This document shows, piece after piece, positions 16,765 to 24,785 of a stretch of 64,000 nt of DNA. The translations under genes and the position numbers were made by a program. Origin of the DNA: Chelatococcus asaccharovorans (GTDB taxonomy: Bacteria > Pseudomonadota > Alphaproteobacteria > Rhizobiales > Beijerinckiaceae); assembly GCF_003201475.1 (NCBI RefSeq), contig NZ_QJJK01000007.1, positions 124,001 to 188,000 on the forward strand, given 5' to 3'. The number at the start of each line of letters is the position of its first letter. Position 1 is the stretch's first letter. The notes under the pieces were generated by a model, which saw nothing but the letters and a program-made list of their open reading frames with translations, was not told the DNA's origin and made no database searches.

Positions 16765-17600
16765 TCGTGGCCGACCGTCACGGCTTTGCCGAGCCCGTAG
16801 ACGAGGGCGGTCTTGGTCGTCCCCAGCGCGACCCATTCCGGCTCCTGATTTTGCACGTCCACGAAGAAGTCCTCGGATCGCTTCTTGGCCTTGGCGTGCA
16901 GGTCATCATAGCGGTTGAACTTCGTTTGGAACGCGAATTCTCCGATCAGGGGCGTTTCGCTGGCACGGTTGCGCCAGACCGCAATCGTCGCCTTCGCCTC
17001 AAGGTCGCGCCCGAATGAGAACGTGCCCACATTCACCTGCACCTCCTCGACCGAGAGATTATTGACGAGCTTGATCTTGGGCCCGGTGGCTCCGCTGTGG
17101 AGCTGACCAAGCGCCGGGAAGATGCTTGCGATATGCTCGACCCCCTGGTTCAGCTCGAGGGCGGGGCTCATCAGCACACAGTTGTGAGAGTAAAGGCTGC
17201 GCATGCCCCCGAGGCTGTCCTTGAGCGGGAGGATTTCCTCCTTGAACTTGATGGCGGCACTGCATTGCAGATGCGGCGTGACATCGACGGCTGCTGCACT
17301 GTCGAGACTGGGATGACGATACTTGAAGGTCAGTTCGTGTGCGGGGTCCGGCCATCCATCCGTATAAAAGGTGCGCCGACGCAGGATGAAGGCGTTCTTG
17401 TACAGAGCATGGTCGTTCGTGTCGTAGAACAGCACTTCCCGCACCTGGCGCTGGAAGGCATTCTTGTTGGTCGCCACCTCGACCTTGTGCTTGGCAGCTA
17501 TCGCCGCGATTTTCTTCCAGAAAACCTCGAATTGTTGAGGGTTGAAGAAACGCTCCGGCCTTAGAAGGATTTTGTACTCACGATAGTGAAGATCTTCCAT
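16761..17600 (-). CDS. CYTH/VTC-like (triphosphate tunnel) domain protein
   Basis: A 279-aa soluble protein without signal peptide or membrane segment. The beta-strand pattern with charged alternation suits the triphosphate-tunnel fold: REYKILLRPERF at the start, AFILRRRTFY, HELTFKYRHP, IKFKEEI, VNVGTFSFGRDLEAKATIAVW and GEFAFQTKF. This family includes adenylate cyclase CyaB, thiamine triphosphatase, polyphosphatases and VTC polyphosphate polymerases. The assignment is by strand pattern and not by a firm catalytic motif. It is coupled to the chromate-transporter pair, a neighbourhood I do not recognise as standard. Confidence 0.6.
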   Translation of the reverse strand: MEDLHYREYKILLRPERFFNPQQFEVFWKKIAAIAAKHKVEVATNKNAFQRQVREVLFYDTNDHALYKNAFILRRRTFYTDGWPDPAHELTFKYRHPSLDSAAAVDVTPHLQCSAAIKFKEEILPLKDSLGGMRSLYSHNCVLMSPALELNQGVEHIASIFPALGQLHSGATGPKIKLVNNLSVEEVQVNVGTFSFGRDLEAKATIAVWRNRASETPLIGEFAFQTKFNRYDDLHAKAKKRSEDFFVDVQNQEPEWVALGTTKTALVYGLGKAVTVGHE

Positions 17601-17847
17601 TCCCGAACTCGCGACATGAATGGTGACGTTAATTCCCCGATGGCACGCATGAATACCCGGATCTGCGGATATTCCTATGCAGTCGTGCCGCGCGCGCTTT
17701 TAGAAACAGGCCGATCCCTGTTCGCCAGAGCACCATTGCGACTGTCACACCAATGTCATGCGGTATCATTTGCGGGATTTCAACGGCAATTTTTTCCTCT
17801 CGATGCTCTCGCTCGTCGTGGTGAACATTGCCCGAGCATCGGCTGCC

Positions 17848-19608
17848 TCACGGCGTGGCCGTGAGGGTCGGCGCGGCGCGGGAATCTGCCGCGCCGGCCG
17901 GATGCGCGACGAGAGTGAGCGCCGCGGCCGCGTCGATGAGGCCCGCGCCGAAAATGTCATCGCGCCCCTTGCGGCCGAGATCGCGTGCGGTCGTGGTCAG
18001 GGCCGTCCGCAAGGCGTCTGCGGTCAGTTCGGCGTGGGCCTCGCGCAGGAGCGCCGCCGTTCCGCTGACATAGGCCGCGGCGAAGGACGTGCCGGATGAT
18101 TGCTGATAGCCGCCGCCAGGAGTGGGGACGAGGATGTCGACGCCGGGTGCTGCGGCGGCTACATGCGGACCGGTCGCGGCCTTGTCGTAAATGCGCGTTT
18201 CGACATCGACCGCCGTGACGGCGATGACGTCGGGATGGGCTGCCGGGTAGACAGGCGCCGCCTTCGGCCCTCCATTGCCTGCCGCCGCGACCAGAAGGAG
18301 CCCACGCTGGCTGCTCGCCCGGAGCGCGCGTGACATCAGCGCGTCACGCGGGCCGGCAAAGCTGAGGTTGGCGATGGCGGCGCCGTGCTTCACCGCAGTG
18401 TCGAGGCCGCTCACCACGTCGAGGCTCGTGCCGCTTGCGCCATCATTGGTTTCGATGAAGGCATCGATGCCGAGGATGCGCACATCGGGGGCGGCACCGA
18501 GCATGCGGGCGTGGGCGGCGATGATACCCGCAATCCCGGTCCCGTGAGGAGAAGGCTGGCGCGCGCGCGAGTGGGGGCTGAGGCTGCCGGCGAGTTCCGG
18601 ATGGGTGCCGTCGATCGCCGAATCGATGACCGCGACGGTCACCCCCTTGCCGCGGGCGATAGCCTGCGCAGGTTTGAGCCGCAGGACCTCAAGCGCATAT
18701 TGCACGCTGGCGAGATCGGCGGCGGGAGCGGCGATGGGCGGGGCGGTCGTCGGCGCGGCGATCGGAGCGGGCTTTTCCTCCCGCAAGGCGTCGCCCTGCT
18801 GCAGGCGAAAGACATGATTGGGTTGGGCGCTGGCCACACGCTGATCGGCCGTGAGCGCGCGCACCATCGCGGGGACGGTCTGGCCCCGCGGCAGGCGGGC
18901 GCGGATGATGGTCACGCCGAGAAGATCGATTGGCCGACGCTCCAGGAGCGTGAGATTGAAGCGTTGCGCGACCGCATCCGCCTCTGCAGCGGCGGCGTCG
19001 GCGCTCATCTCGAAGAGAACCTCGTCCGTGACGAACTGATCGCTGGCGACCTGGGCGGGCGGCGATGCCGGCGGAGTCGCGCGGGCGGGGGTTTTCGCAG
19101 GTGGTTTTTTTGCCGGCGGCTGTTTGACGGCTTTCTTCGCGGGCGGTTTTGCCGGCTGCACCGCGCGGGGCCGACGCGGGCTTGGTTCAGCCTCGAAGCC
19201 GTCGTCGTCGACGAAGACGGGGGGCGGGGCAGGGCGGACGAATGGTGGCACGATGGGGCCGCCGTAAATGGGCGGCGCGCCGTAGCCCGGCGGACGCCAC
19301 GGGCGGTCCGGGCGGCCGGGATAGTTGGGTTCTCGCGGGGGGCGGCGCGTGTCATAGCTGCCGCGCGGCGGCCGTTCCGGCCGCTGATCGTAGCGCGAGG
19401 GCGCATCGCTGTCGCTCGGATAGCGGCCGCTCGCCTGTGCCATGAGCGGACCGCGTCCCGCGGCAGGCAAAGTCTCCGCCTGCGCCGGATGTGCGACCGC
19501 GAGTCCGGCGAGGCCCGCGACGAAAGTGAGAGCAGCGGCCGCCAGCAGGCGGCCGGCCAGCGGCTTTCCCGGTTTGGGGGCTTGCGTGCACGTGGCTGTC
19601 CTTATCAT
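17848..19608 (-). CDS. Exported subtilisin-like (S8) serine protease
   Basis: With the start at ATG 19608 the protein has 586 aa and a Sec signal peptide (hydrophobic AAALTFVAGLAGLAVA, cleavage near AQA). A ~200-residue Pro/Arg/Gly-rich region follows, including a Lys-Pro-Ala linker (PPAKKAVKQPPAKKPPA). An inhibitor-I9-like propeptide precedes the catalytic domain. The triad is D329 (VIDSAIDGTHPE), H355 (SPHGTGIAG) and S508 (GTSFAAAYVSG), with the oxyanion asparagine in AAAGNGGP. It ends the sigma/anti-sigma operon, so its expression is probably controlled by that ECF pair. The target protein is unknown. Confidence 0.9.
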   Translation of the reverse strand: MIRTATCTQAPKPGKPLAGRLLAAAALTFVAGLAGLAVAHPAQAETLPAAGRGPLMAQASGRYPSDSDAPSRYDQRPERPPRGSYDTRRPPREPNYPGRPDRPWRPPGYGAPPIYGGPIVPPFVRPAPPPVFVDDDGFEAEPSPRRPRAVQPAKPPAKKAVKQPPAKKPPAKTPARATPPASPPAQVASDQFVTDEVLFEMSADAAAAEADAVAQRFNLTLLERRPIDLLGVTIIRARLPRGQTVPAMVRALTADQRVASAQPNHVFRLQQGDALREEKPAPIAAPTTAPPIAAPAADLASVQYALEVLRLKPAQAIARGKGVTVAVIDSAIDGTHPELAGSLSPHSRARQPSPHGTGIAGIIAAHARMLGAAPDVRILGIDAFIETNDGASGTSLDVVSGLDTAVKHGAAIANLSFAGPRDALMSRALRASSQRGLLLVAAAGNGGPKAAPVYPAAHPDVIAVTAVDVETRIYDKAATGPHVAAAAPGVDILVPTPGGGYQQSSGTSFAAAYVSGTAALLREAHAELTADALRTALTTTARDLGRKGRDDIFGAGLIDAAAALTLVAHPAGAADSRAAPTLTATP

Positions 19609-19645
19609 GCCCGCCTCCTCTGTCGCGCGGGATATTCGGATATTG

Positions 19646-20368
19646 TCAGTTCGCGGGAGCGACGAGCCGCACGACGCCCTTGGCATTGTTCAGCCGCGCC
19701 TGGCGGGAAGCCATGATCGCGCTGTCGCCGGGCTCCGCGAAGCGCAGGCGGAACAGGCCGCCGGCACGCGGGCCCTCGACGATGGATGCGTTCAGTTCGG
19801 TCAGAAGCGCCGTGATCTGGTCGAGCCGCGCGGTCGGCTCGAAGGCGACCAGGAGGGCGCTTCCGCCCGCGACCGTGGCGCCTGGCCCGGAGGCGACCTC
19901 ATAAGTGGCCCCGGGCGATCGCGCAGCCATCAGCGCTGCAACGATGCCGGCCTGCAGGGCGATCAGTGCCGCGGCAGACAGTGCGGCGAAAGCGAGGTTG
20001 CGCGGCGTGAGCGCGCCAAGCCATACGCCAAGCCATGCGCCGAACCGCTCGAGCCAGGGAGCCTGACGGAGCGGTTGGCGCGCCGAAGCCGGCAGAGGCT
20101 CCGCATCGATCGCCGCAAACAGTGTCCGAGCCATGCGCGCGGACGGTGCGGTGATGCTCTCCGCCGCATGGATGGCCTCGGCCTGGTCTTCACGGATCAA
20201 GGCGAGCTGGGCGCGCAGCCCGGCGTCGGCGGCAAGTGCCTTTTCGACGGCCGCCGTGTCCGCGGCGTTGAGGGTTCCCGCCGCATACCAGGGCAGCAGG
20301 GCCTCGATGGGCTCCGGCGCATCGCCGTGGTCGTCCTGGGTCGTGCTCATGGTCGGGCTCATGGCCAT
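19646..20368 (-). CDS. Membrane anti-sigma factor
   Basis: A protein of about 240 aa that overlaps the end of the ECF sigma gene. The N-terminal ~80 residues contain the anti-sigma-type helical segment (EALLPWYAAGTLNAADTAAV). A single membrane span follows at about residues 125-150 (LAFAALSAAALIALQAGIVA), then a periplasmic tail. No HxxxCxxC zinc motif is seen, so it belongs to the non-zinc type. In-frame starts are at 20368, 20362 and 20350. It should hold the sigma factor inactive until an envelope signal arrives. Confidence 0.8.
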   Translation of the reverse strand: MAMSPTMSTTQDDHGDAPEPIEALLPWYAAGTLNAADTAAVEKALAADAGLRAQLALIREDQAEAIHAAESITAPSARMARTLFAAIDAEPLPASARQPLRQAPWLERFGAWLGVWLGALTPRNLAFAALSAAALIALQAGIVAALMAARSPGATYEVASGPGATVAGGSALLVAFEPTARLDQITALLTELNASIVEGPRAGGLFRLRFAEPGDSAIMASRQARLNNAKGVVRLVAPAN

Positions 20369-20919
20369 CCCCTATCCAATCCTGCCGCCTGGCAGAGTTC
20401 CGAGAGGCGCTTGCGCGCATGGAACATCCGCGTCTTCACGGTATTCTCGGGAATGCCGAGAATGCGGCTGACGGCTTCGATCGGCTCCTCTTGATAATAG
20501 ACCAGATCCATCACGGCGCGGTGCTCGGGCGAGAGCGTGTCGAGGCATCGGCGCAGGATCGCGGCCTTGTTGATTTTCTGGGCGTGGACGTCGGGCGTGT
20601 CGTCGTGGTCCGGGATCGCCTCGGCGACCCCCTCATCGAGCTGCTCTTCCCGTCGGCGGCGCAAGGCAGAATAGGCCTTGTTGCGGGCGATCGCCAAAAG
20701 CCAGGTGGAGAGGCTCGATCGTTGCTCGAACTGCCCAGCCTGCCGCCAGAGGTCGAGAAACACCTCCGTCACCACGTCCTCGGCAATGTCCTCCCGCCCT
20801 ATCAGACGCACGACGAAGCGGAAGACACGCAGGTGATGGGCATTGAAGATCGCCCGCATGGCGGCCTTGTCGCCGGCCGCCAAACGCTCCACCAAGTCTG
20901 CCTCGGACATCCCCACCAT
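20359..20919 (-). CDS. ECF-type RNA polymerase sigma factor
   Basis: A 186-aa sigma-70-family factor of the extracytoplasmic-function class. Region 2 includes DIAEDVVTEVFLDLWRQA and FEQRSSLSTWLLAIARNKAY, the core-binding and -10 recognition part. Region 4 contains LSPEHRAVMDLVYYQEEPI and ILGIPENTVKTRMFHARKRL, the -35 recognition helix-turn-helix. A 25-residue acidic linker separates the two. The gene overlaps the anti-sigma gene by 10 nt and the protease follows. These factors usually autoregulate their own operon. Confidence 0.93.
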   Translation of the reverse strand: MVGMSEADLVERLAAGDKAAMRAIFNAHHLRVFRFVVRLIGREDIAEDVVTEVFLDLWRQAGQFEQRSSLSTWLLAIARNKAYSALRRRREEQLDEGVAEAIPDHDDTPDVHAQKINKAAILRRCLDTLSPEHRAVMDLVYYQEEPIEAVSRILGIPENTVKTRMFHARKRLSELCQAAGLDRGWP

Positions 20920-21085
20920 CGTTTTTCCCGGTCTCTGCCACGGGACAATCTGGCGTGAGCCTGCCGCAGTCTGATACCGTTGCCAATCGTTTGTGATGAA
21001 CAGGGCGCCTTTGATGGCCGGATAATCGGGGACGGATGTGTCATCCGCCCCCTCTTCGCGTTCGCGTGGAACTCATGGGGTGGGA

Positions 21086-21526
21086 TCAGTCGCAGATCGT
21101 GACCGGACGCACCACGCGGCCGACGCCCTTCACGAAGACCTTGCGATAGACCCGGTAGCAGTCCGGCGCGCTGGCATAAGCGGTGGCGCCGGCAATGCCG
21201 ATGGCGATGGGCAGGCCTGCATAGAAGGCGCCACGCGGTCCCCAGTAGCCGGGGCGGTGCGGGCGGTAGCCGCCACCCCAGTGTGGACCAGGCTTGCCGG
21301 GGCCGCCCCACCCCGAGCCACCGCCATGTCCGCCACCATGACCACCGCCGCCGTGGCCGCCTGGACCCTTGCCGCCCGGGGCGGCGATTGTGCCCGGCCC
21401 GCCGAAGCCGGGGCCGGCATAGGCCGCGCTGGTGAAGGACGAGGCGGTGAGAGCGGCACTCGCCAGGGTGAGCGCGACAACGGCGGTCTTCAGGGAAACC
21501 GCGGATTTGAAGGACAAAGTGGTCAT
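21086..21526 (-). CDS. Secreted Gly/His-rich small protein
   Basis: A 146-aa protein starting at ATG 21526. The signal peptide is clear (AVVALTLASAALTASSFTSAAYAG). The mature part begins with a Gly-Pro/Gly-His-Gly repeat tract (GGHGGGGHGGGHGGGSGWGG), then a Pro/Arg/Tyr-rich tract (PHRPGYWGPRG) and a short hydrophobic segment. It ends with two cysteines in PDCYRVYRKVFV and VTICD, which could form a disulphide. Similar short Gly-rich secreted proteins are common in Hyphomicrobiales, but no function is established. The histidines could bind metal; that is inference. Confidence 0.75.
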   Translation of the reverse strand: MTTLSFKSAVSLKTAVVALTLASAALTASSFTSAAYAGPGFGGPGTIAAPGGKGPGGHGGGGHGGGHGGGSGWGGPGKPGPHWGGGYRPHRPGYWGPRGAFYAGLPIAIGIAGATAYASAPDCYRVYRKVFVKGVGRVVRPVTICD

Positions 21527-21683
21527 CGGTGTTCTCCATCTTGGGTGCGGCATCGCCCTCTGCGATCCCGATGACCGTTGGTCGCGGCGACGCGGAAAAA
21601 GGTTCATGCCCCGCGCGATTTTTTTGGGTTTTTTTTTGCGAGAGGAGGCGCCGTCGAAGGCGAAGCTCGGGCCAGTACCCCGC

Positions 21684-21844
21684 GTCATCCCCGGCGGCCG
21701 GTGCCAAGTCGGGTGTTCCCGACTTGGCTTTTTCACGAGCAACACGGCAACAGCCGTGTTGCAACCGGCCGGAAAGGGGATCCAGAGATCAAGCGCCATG
21801 GTTCATGGATCCCCTTTCCGTCGCTACGCGACGCCGGGGATGAC
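21684..21844. repeat. Mosaic intergenic repeat with terminal inverted repeats and three hairpins
   Basis: The 161-nt block is bounded by GTCATCCCCGGC (21684-21695) and its exact complement (21833-21844). Inside are three perfect stems. GCCAAGTCGGG (21703-21728) is followed by TTTTT, GCAACACGGC spans 21739-21762, and GGAAAGGGGATCCA with its complement spans 21771-21819. No transposase is encoded. The organisation is like the RIME/REP-type mosaic elements described in Rhizobiales. The first hairpin with its T-run could also terminate transcription on the + strand. Confidence 0.75.
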
Positions 21845-21895
21845 ACGGGCGGAAGCGGACGCGCGCCTGTCGATGTCGATCGGCCACTCGGCCCG

Positions 21896-23260
21896 CTACA
21901 GCAACGTGCCGCTGAGAATGACCGTCGCCACCGAGAAATAGATGATGAGGCCCGTGACATCGACGAGGGTGGCGACGAACGGCGCCGAAGCGCTCGCCGG
22001 ATCGAAGCCGAGACGCTGCAGGATGAAGGGCAGCATGGCGCCCGCCATCGAGCCGAAGGTCACGATGCCGACGAGGCCGGCGCCTACCGTTGCCGCGATG
22101 AGCATCCAGTAGGGGCCGTAATCGTAGAGCCCGAGCCCCTGCCAGATGCCGATACGCGCCATGCCGATCGTGCCGAGGATGATGCCGAGCGTGAGGCCCG
22201 CCGGCAATTCGCGGAACACCACCCGCCACCAGTCACGCAGTCTGACCTGTCCGAGCGCGAGCGCGCGGATGAGAAGCGATGTCGCCTGGCTGCCCGAATT
22301 GCCCCCCGAGCTCATGATGAGCGGGATGAAGAGCGTCAGCACGATGGCGCGCTCCAGTTCCGCTTCGAAATGCTGCATGGCCGATGCGGTCAGCATTTCG
22401 GAGAGAAACAGGGCGCAGAGCCAGCCCGCGCGCTTCTGGATCATCGACAGGAAGCCGATTTGCAGATAGGGCGCATGAAAGGCCTCGAGCCCGCCGAATT
22501 TCTGCACGTCTTCCGTTGTTTCCGCGATGATCGCGTCGAGGACGTCGTCGACGGTGACGATTCCCAGGACATGTCCCGCCGCGTCGACAACGGGCACCGC
22601 GAGCAGATCATGTCGGCGAATGGCGCTGGCGACCGTTTCCCGGTCCGTATCCGAATGGACGACGACCGGCGGCCTGCCCGCCGACAGCGTGATGATCGCC
22701 GCGGAAGGATCGGCCGAGATCAGCCGGCGCAGGGTGATGGCGGCTGTCAGTCTCTGGTCGGAATCCACCACATAGATGGCGTAGATGGTCTCACGGCTCT
22801 GCTCGACGGTGCGCAGGTGGGCGAGTGCTGCCGCCACTGTGGTGGCCTCGGGGAGGGCTACGAATTCCGTGGTCATGATCCCGCCGGCCGTGTCCGTGGG
22901 ATAGGCGAGCAATTGCTTCAGCGTGGCGCGGGCGCGGGGTTCGATCCGGGCCAGCAACTCGTTGCGTAAGGGCCCATCGAGCAGGCCCAGGACGTCGGTG
23001 GCGCGGTCGGCCGACATATCCGCGAGAAAAGCAGCGGCTTCCTGCCGGGGCAGGGCGGTCAATACGTCGGGCGCGGTTTCGAATTCGGGCCGGTCGAGGA
23101 CCGCGACGGCGCGACGGCGCGGCAGGACCAGGAGGGCCGCTGCCGCGTCGCCCGGTTCGAGCGCGGCAAGACGCTCCACGAGAAGGGCCGTCGAGGGGTT
23201 GTCGGCGTTCAGGTCCCGCGCCAAAACGGCGCGGCCGCGCATCAGGATATCGTTCTGCAT
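21896..23260 (-). CDS. mgtE: Magnesium transporter MgtE
   Basis: A 454-aa Mg2+ channel/transporter. Residues about 20-125 form the MgtE_N helical superhelix, about 130-255 hold the two CBS domains (including YPTDTAGGIMTTEFV and GIVTVDDVLDAI), and about 280-454 form five membrane helices. The pore motif is visible as PLIMSSGGNSGSQATSL. The family senses cytosolic Mg2+ through the N and CBS domains and closes when Mg2+ is high. The length is the normal size. It is a single gene, divergent from pyrC; no Mg2+ riboswitch was recognised upstream. Confidence 0.94.
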   Translation of the reverse strand: MQNDILMRGRAVLARDLNADNPSTALLVERLAALEPGDAAAALLVLPRRRAVAVLDRPEFETAPDVLTALPRQEAAAFLADMSADRATDVLGLLDGPLRNELLARIEPRARATLKQLLAYPTDTAGGIMTTEFVALPEATTVAAALAHLRTVEQSRETIYAIYVVDSDQRLTAAITLRRLISADPSAAIITLSAGRPPVVVHSDTDRETVASAIRRHDLLAVPVVDAAGHVLGIVTVDDVLDAIIAETTEDVQKFGGLEAFHAPYLQIGFLSMIQKRAGWLCALFLSEMLTASAMQHFEAELERAIVLTLFIPLIMSSGGNSGSQATSLLIRALALGQVRLRDWWRVVFRELPAGLTLGIILGTIGMARIGIWQGLGLYDYGPYWMLIAATVGAGLVGIVTFGSMAGAMLPFILQRLGFDPASASAPFVATLVDVTGLIIYFSVATVILSGTLL

Positions 23261-23575
23261 GGCTTACTCCGCTGCCGCGCCACTGGGGCATGGCGGCACG
23301 GCAAGCCAGAGGCTCAGCGGGCAGCCATCTCCGGGCGGGCGGTGCTACTGTCGCTTGACATGGTGAGAATGGCTCCAAAGCCCTGGCCACTATGGCCGTG
23401 CGGTGTCATGAACCGAATGGCCCGTTGCGTCAACGGTCGCACGCGCGTTCCATGCGTTCATATGTGCGGCCGGGTGCCGCTTGTCCATGGCGGCCTCTTC
23501 GCGCAGCCTCTGCGACTTGCATCTGTTCTCGGCGGCACGGCTGGTCTATGACGCGCCTGCAGACTGGAGTTGAGC
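23261..23575. promoter_or_regulatory. Divergent intergenic region between mgtE and pyrC
   Basis: About 315 nt, expected to hold both promoters. I see no confident hexamers, riboswitch or hairpin. A GGAG 8 nt before the pyrC ATG fixes its start at 23576. Confidence 0.45.
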
Positions 23576-24616
23576 ATGAGCGAACGCATCACCATCCGCC
23601 GCCCCGATGACTGGCATGTGCATCTGCGTGACGGCGCAATGCTCGAGGCGGTCGTCGCCCATACGGCTGCCCAGTTCGGACGGGCCATCATCATGCCCAA
23701 TCTGGTGCCGCCGGTCGTGACCACGACGGACGCGCTGGCCTATCGCCGGCGCATCGAGGCGGCGCTGCCTCCGGACAGCGAATTCAAGCCGCTGATGACG
23801 CTCTACATGACCGATGACACGGATGCCTCCGATGTGATTGCCGGCTATGCCGACGGCACGATCGCGGCCGTGAAGCTCTATCCGCAGCACGCGACCACCA
23901 ATGCGCATTTCGGCATCTCGCGCATCGAGGCGGTCTATCCCGTGCTGGCCGCCATGGAGCGCACCGGCGTGCCGCTGCTCATGCATGGCGAGGTCACGGA
24001 TGGCGAGGTCGACATCTTTGATCGCGAGGCCGTGTTCGTTGAACGGGTGCTCGAGCCGCTGGCGAAACGCTTCCCCGGCCTCACCATCACGATGGAGCAC
24101 GTGACGAGCGCCGAGGGCGTCGCCTTTGTCGAGGCCGCCCGGCCCGGCATTGGCGCCACAATCACGCCGCACCATCTCATGTTCAACCGCAATGCCATCT
24201 TCCAGGGCGGCATTCGCCCGCACTATTACTGCCTGCCCATCGCCAAGCGCGAGAACCATCGGCAGGCGTTGCGCCGCGCCGCCACCTCCGGCAGTCCGCG
24301 CTTCTTCCTCGGCACCGACACGGCCCCCCATACCCGCGGCGCGAAGGAGGCGGCTTGCGGCTGCGCCGGCCTGTTCGTCGCGCCGGTTGCGCTGGCGACC
24401 TATGCACAGGTTTTCGACGAGGAAGGCGCGCTTGACACATTCGAGGCCTTCGCCAGCCTCAATGGCCCGCGTCACTACGGCCTGGAGCCCAATCAGGGCA
24501 CCGTCACGCTGGTCAAGCGGCCCCGCTTTGTCGCCGAGGATGTGGCGCTGGCGACCGGCGAGGCCGTGCATGTCTATCGCGGCGGCGAAGAGGTGACGTG
24601 GACCGTCGAGGGCTGA
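23576..24616 (+). CDS. pyrC: Dihydroorotase, class II (homodimeric)
   Basis: A 346-aa zinc amidohydrolase of pyrimidine synthesis that interconverts N-carbamoyl-aspartate and dihydroorotate. The Zn ligands H14 and H16 are in [10 protein letters not shown]. The carboxylated lysine is K100 ([13 protein letters not shown]), and further metal histidines are in LLMHGEVTD and ITPHHLMFN. The catalytic aspartate is in FLGTDTAPH. The length is that of E. coli-type PyrC and not the ~430-aa class I form. A GGAG ribosome-binding site places the start at ATG 23576 rather than the TTG at 23570. Confidence 0.96.
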   Translation: MSERITIRRPDDWHVHLRDGAMLEAVVAHTAAQFGRAIIMPNLVPPVVTTTDALAYRRRIEAALPPDSEFKPLMTLYMTDDTDASDVIAGYADGTIAAVKLYPQHATTNAHFGISRIEAVYPVLAAMERTGVPLLMHGEVTDGEVDIFDREAVFVERVLEPLAKRFPGLTITMEHVTSAEGVAFVEAARPGIGATITPHHLMFNRNAIFQGGIRPHYYCLPIAKRENHRQALRRAATSGSPRFFLGTDTAPHTRGAKEAACGCAGLFVAPVALATYAQVFDEEGALDTFEAFASLNGPRHYGLEPNQGTVTLVKRPRFVAEDVALATGEAVHVYRGGEEVTWTVEG

Positions 24617-24730
24617 CGGCCCTCGTCATCTTCATCTGCATCTTCATTGGTCCGCGAAATGCCCGCGTGGACCCGGGTTGAGGCATGCTGACATGTCAGG
24701 CTTGTATTTCTCGCCAAGATAGTCTGAATA

Positions 24731-24744
24731 TTGCATCGCAGCAA
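24731..24744. promoter_or_regulatory. Possible PhaR/AniA-like box upstream of pyruvate carboxylase
   Basis: The sequence TTGCATCGCAGCAA is an imperfect TTGC...GCAA palindrome 42 nt before the pyc start. TGC-rich palindromes of this kind are bound by PhaR/AniA-type regulators of polyhydroxybutyrate metabolism. The match is by eye only. Confidence 0.25.
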
Positions 24745-24785
24745 AATAAGGTGCGCCGCAATGCGCCCATCAGGAGCGATGCATA

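Noticed and set aside
18385-19716. A 443-codon + strand frame opposite the subtilase
   Set aside because: The protease has a signal peptide and full catalytic triad on the minus strand; this frame is Arg/Gly/Asp-rich noise.
21578-22969. A 463-codon + strand frame opposite mgtE
   Set aside because: It is antisense to an unmistakable MgtE and passes through the hairpin repeat.
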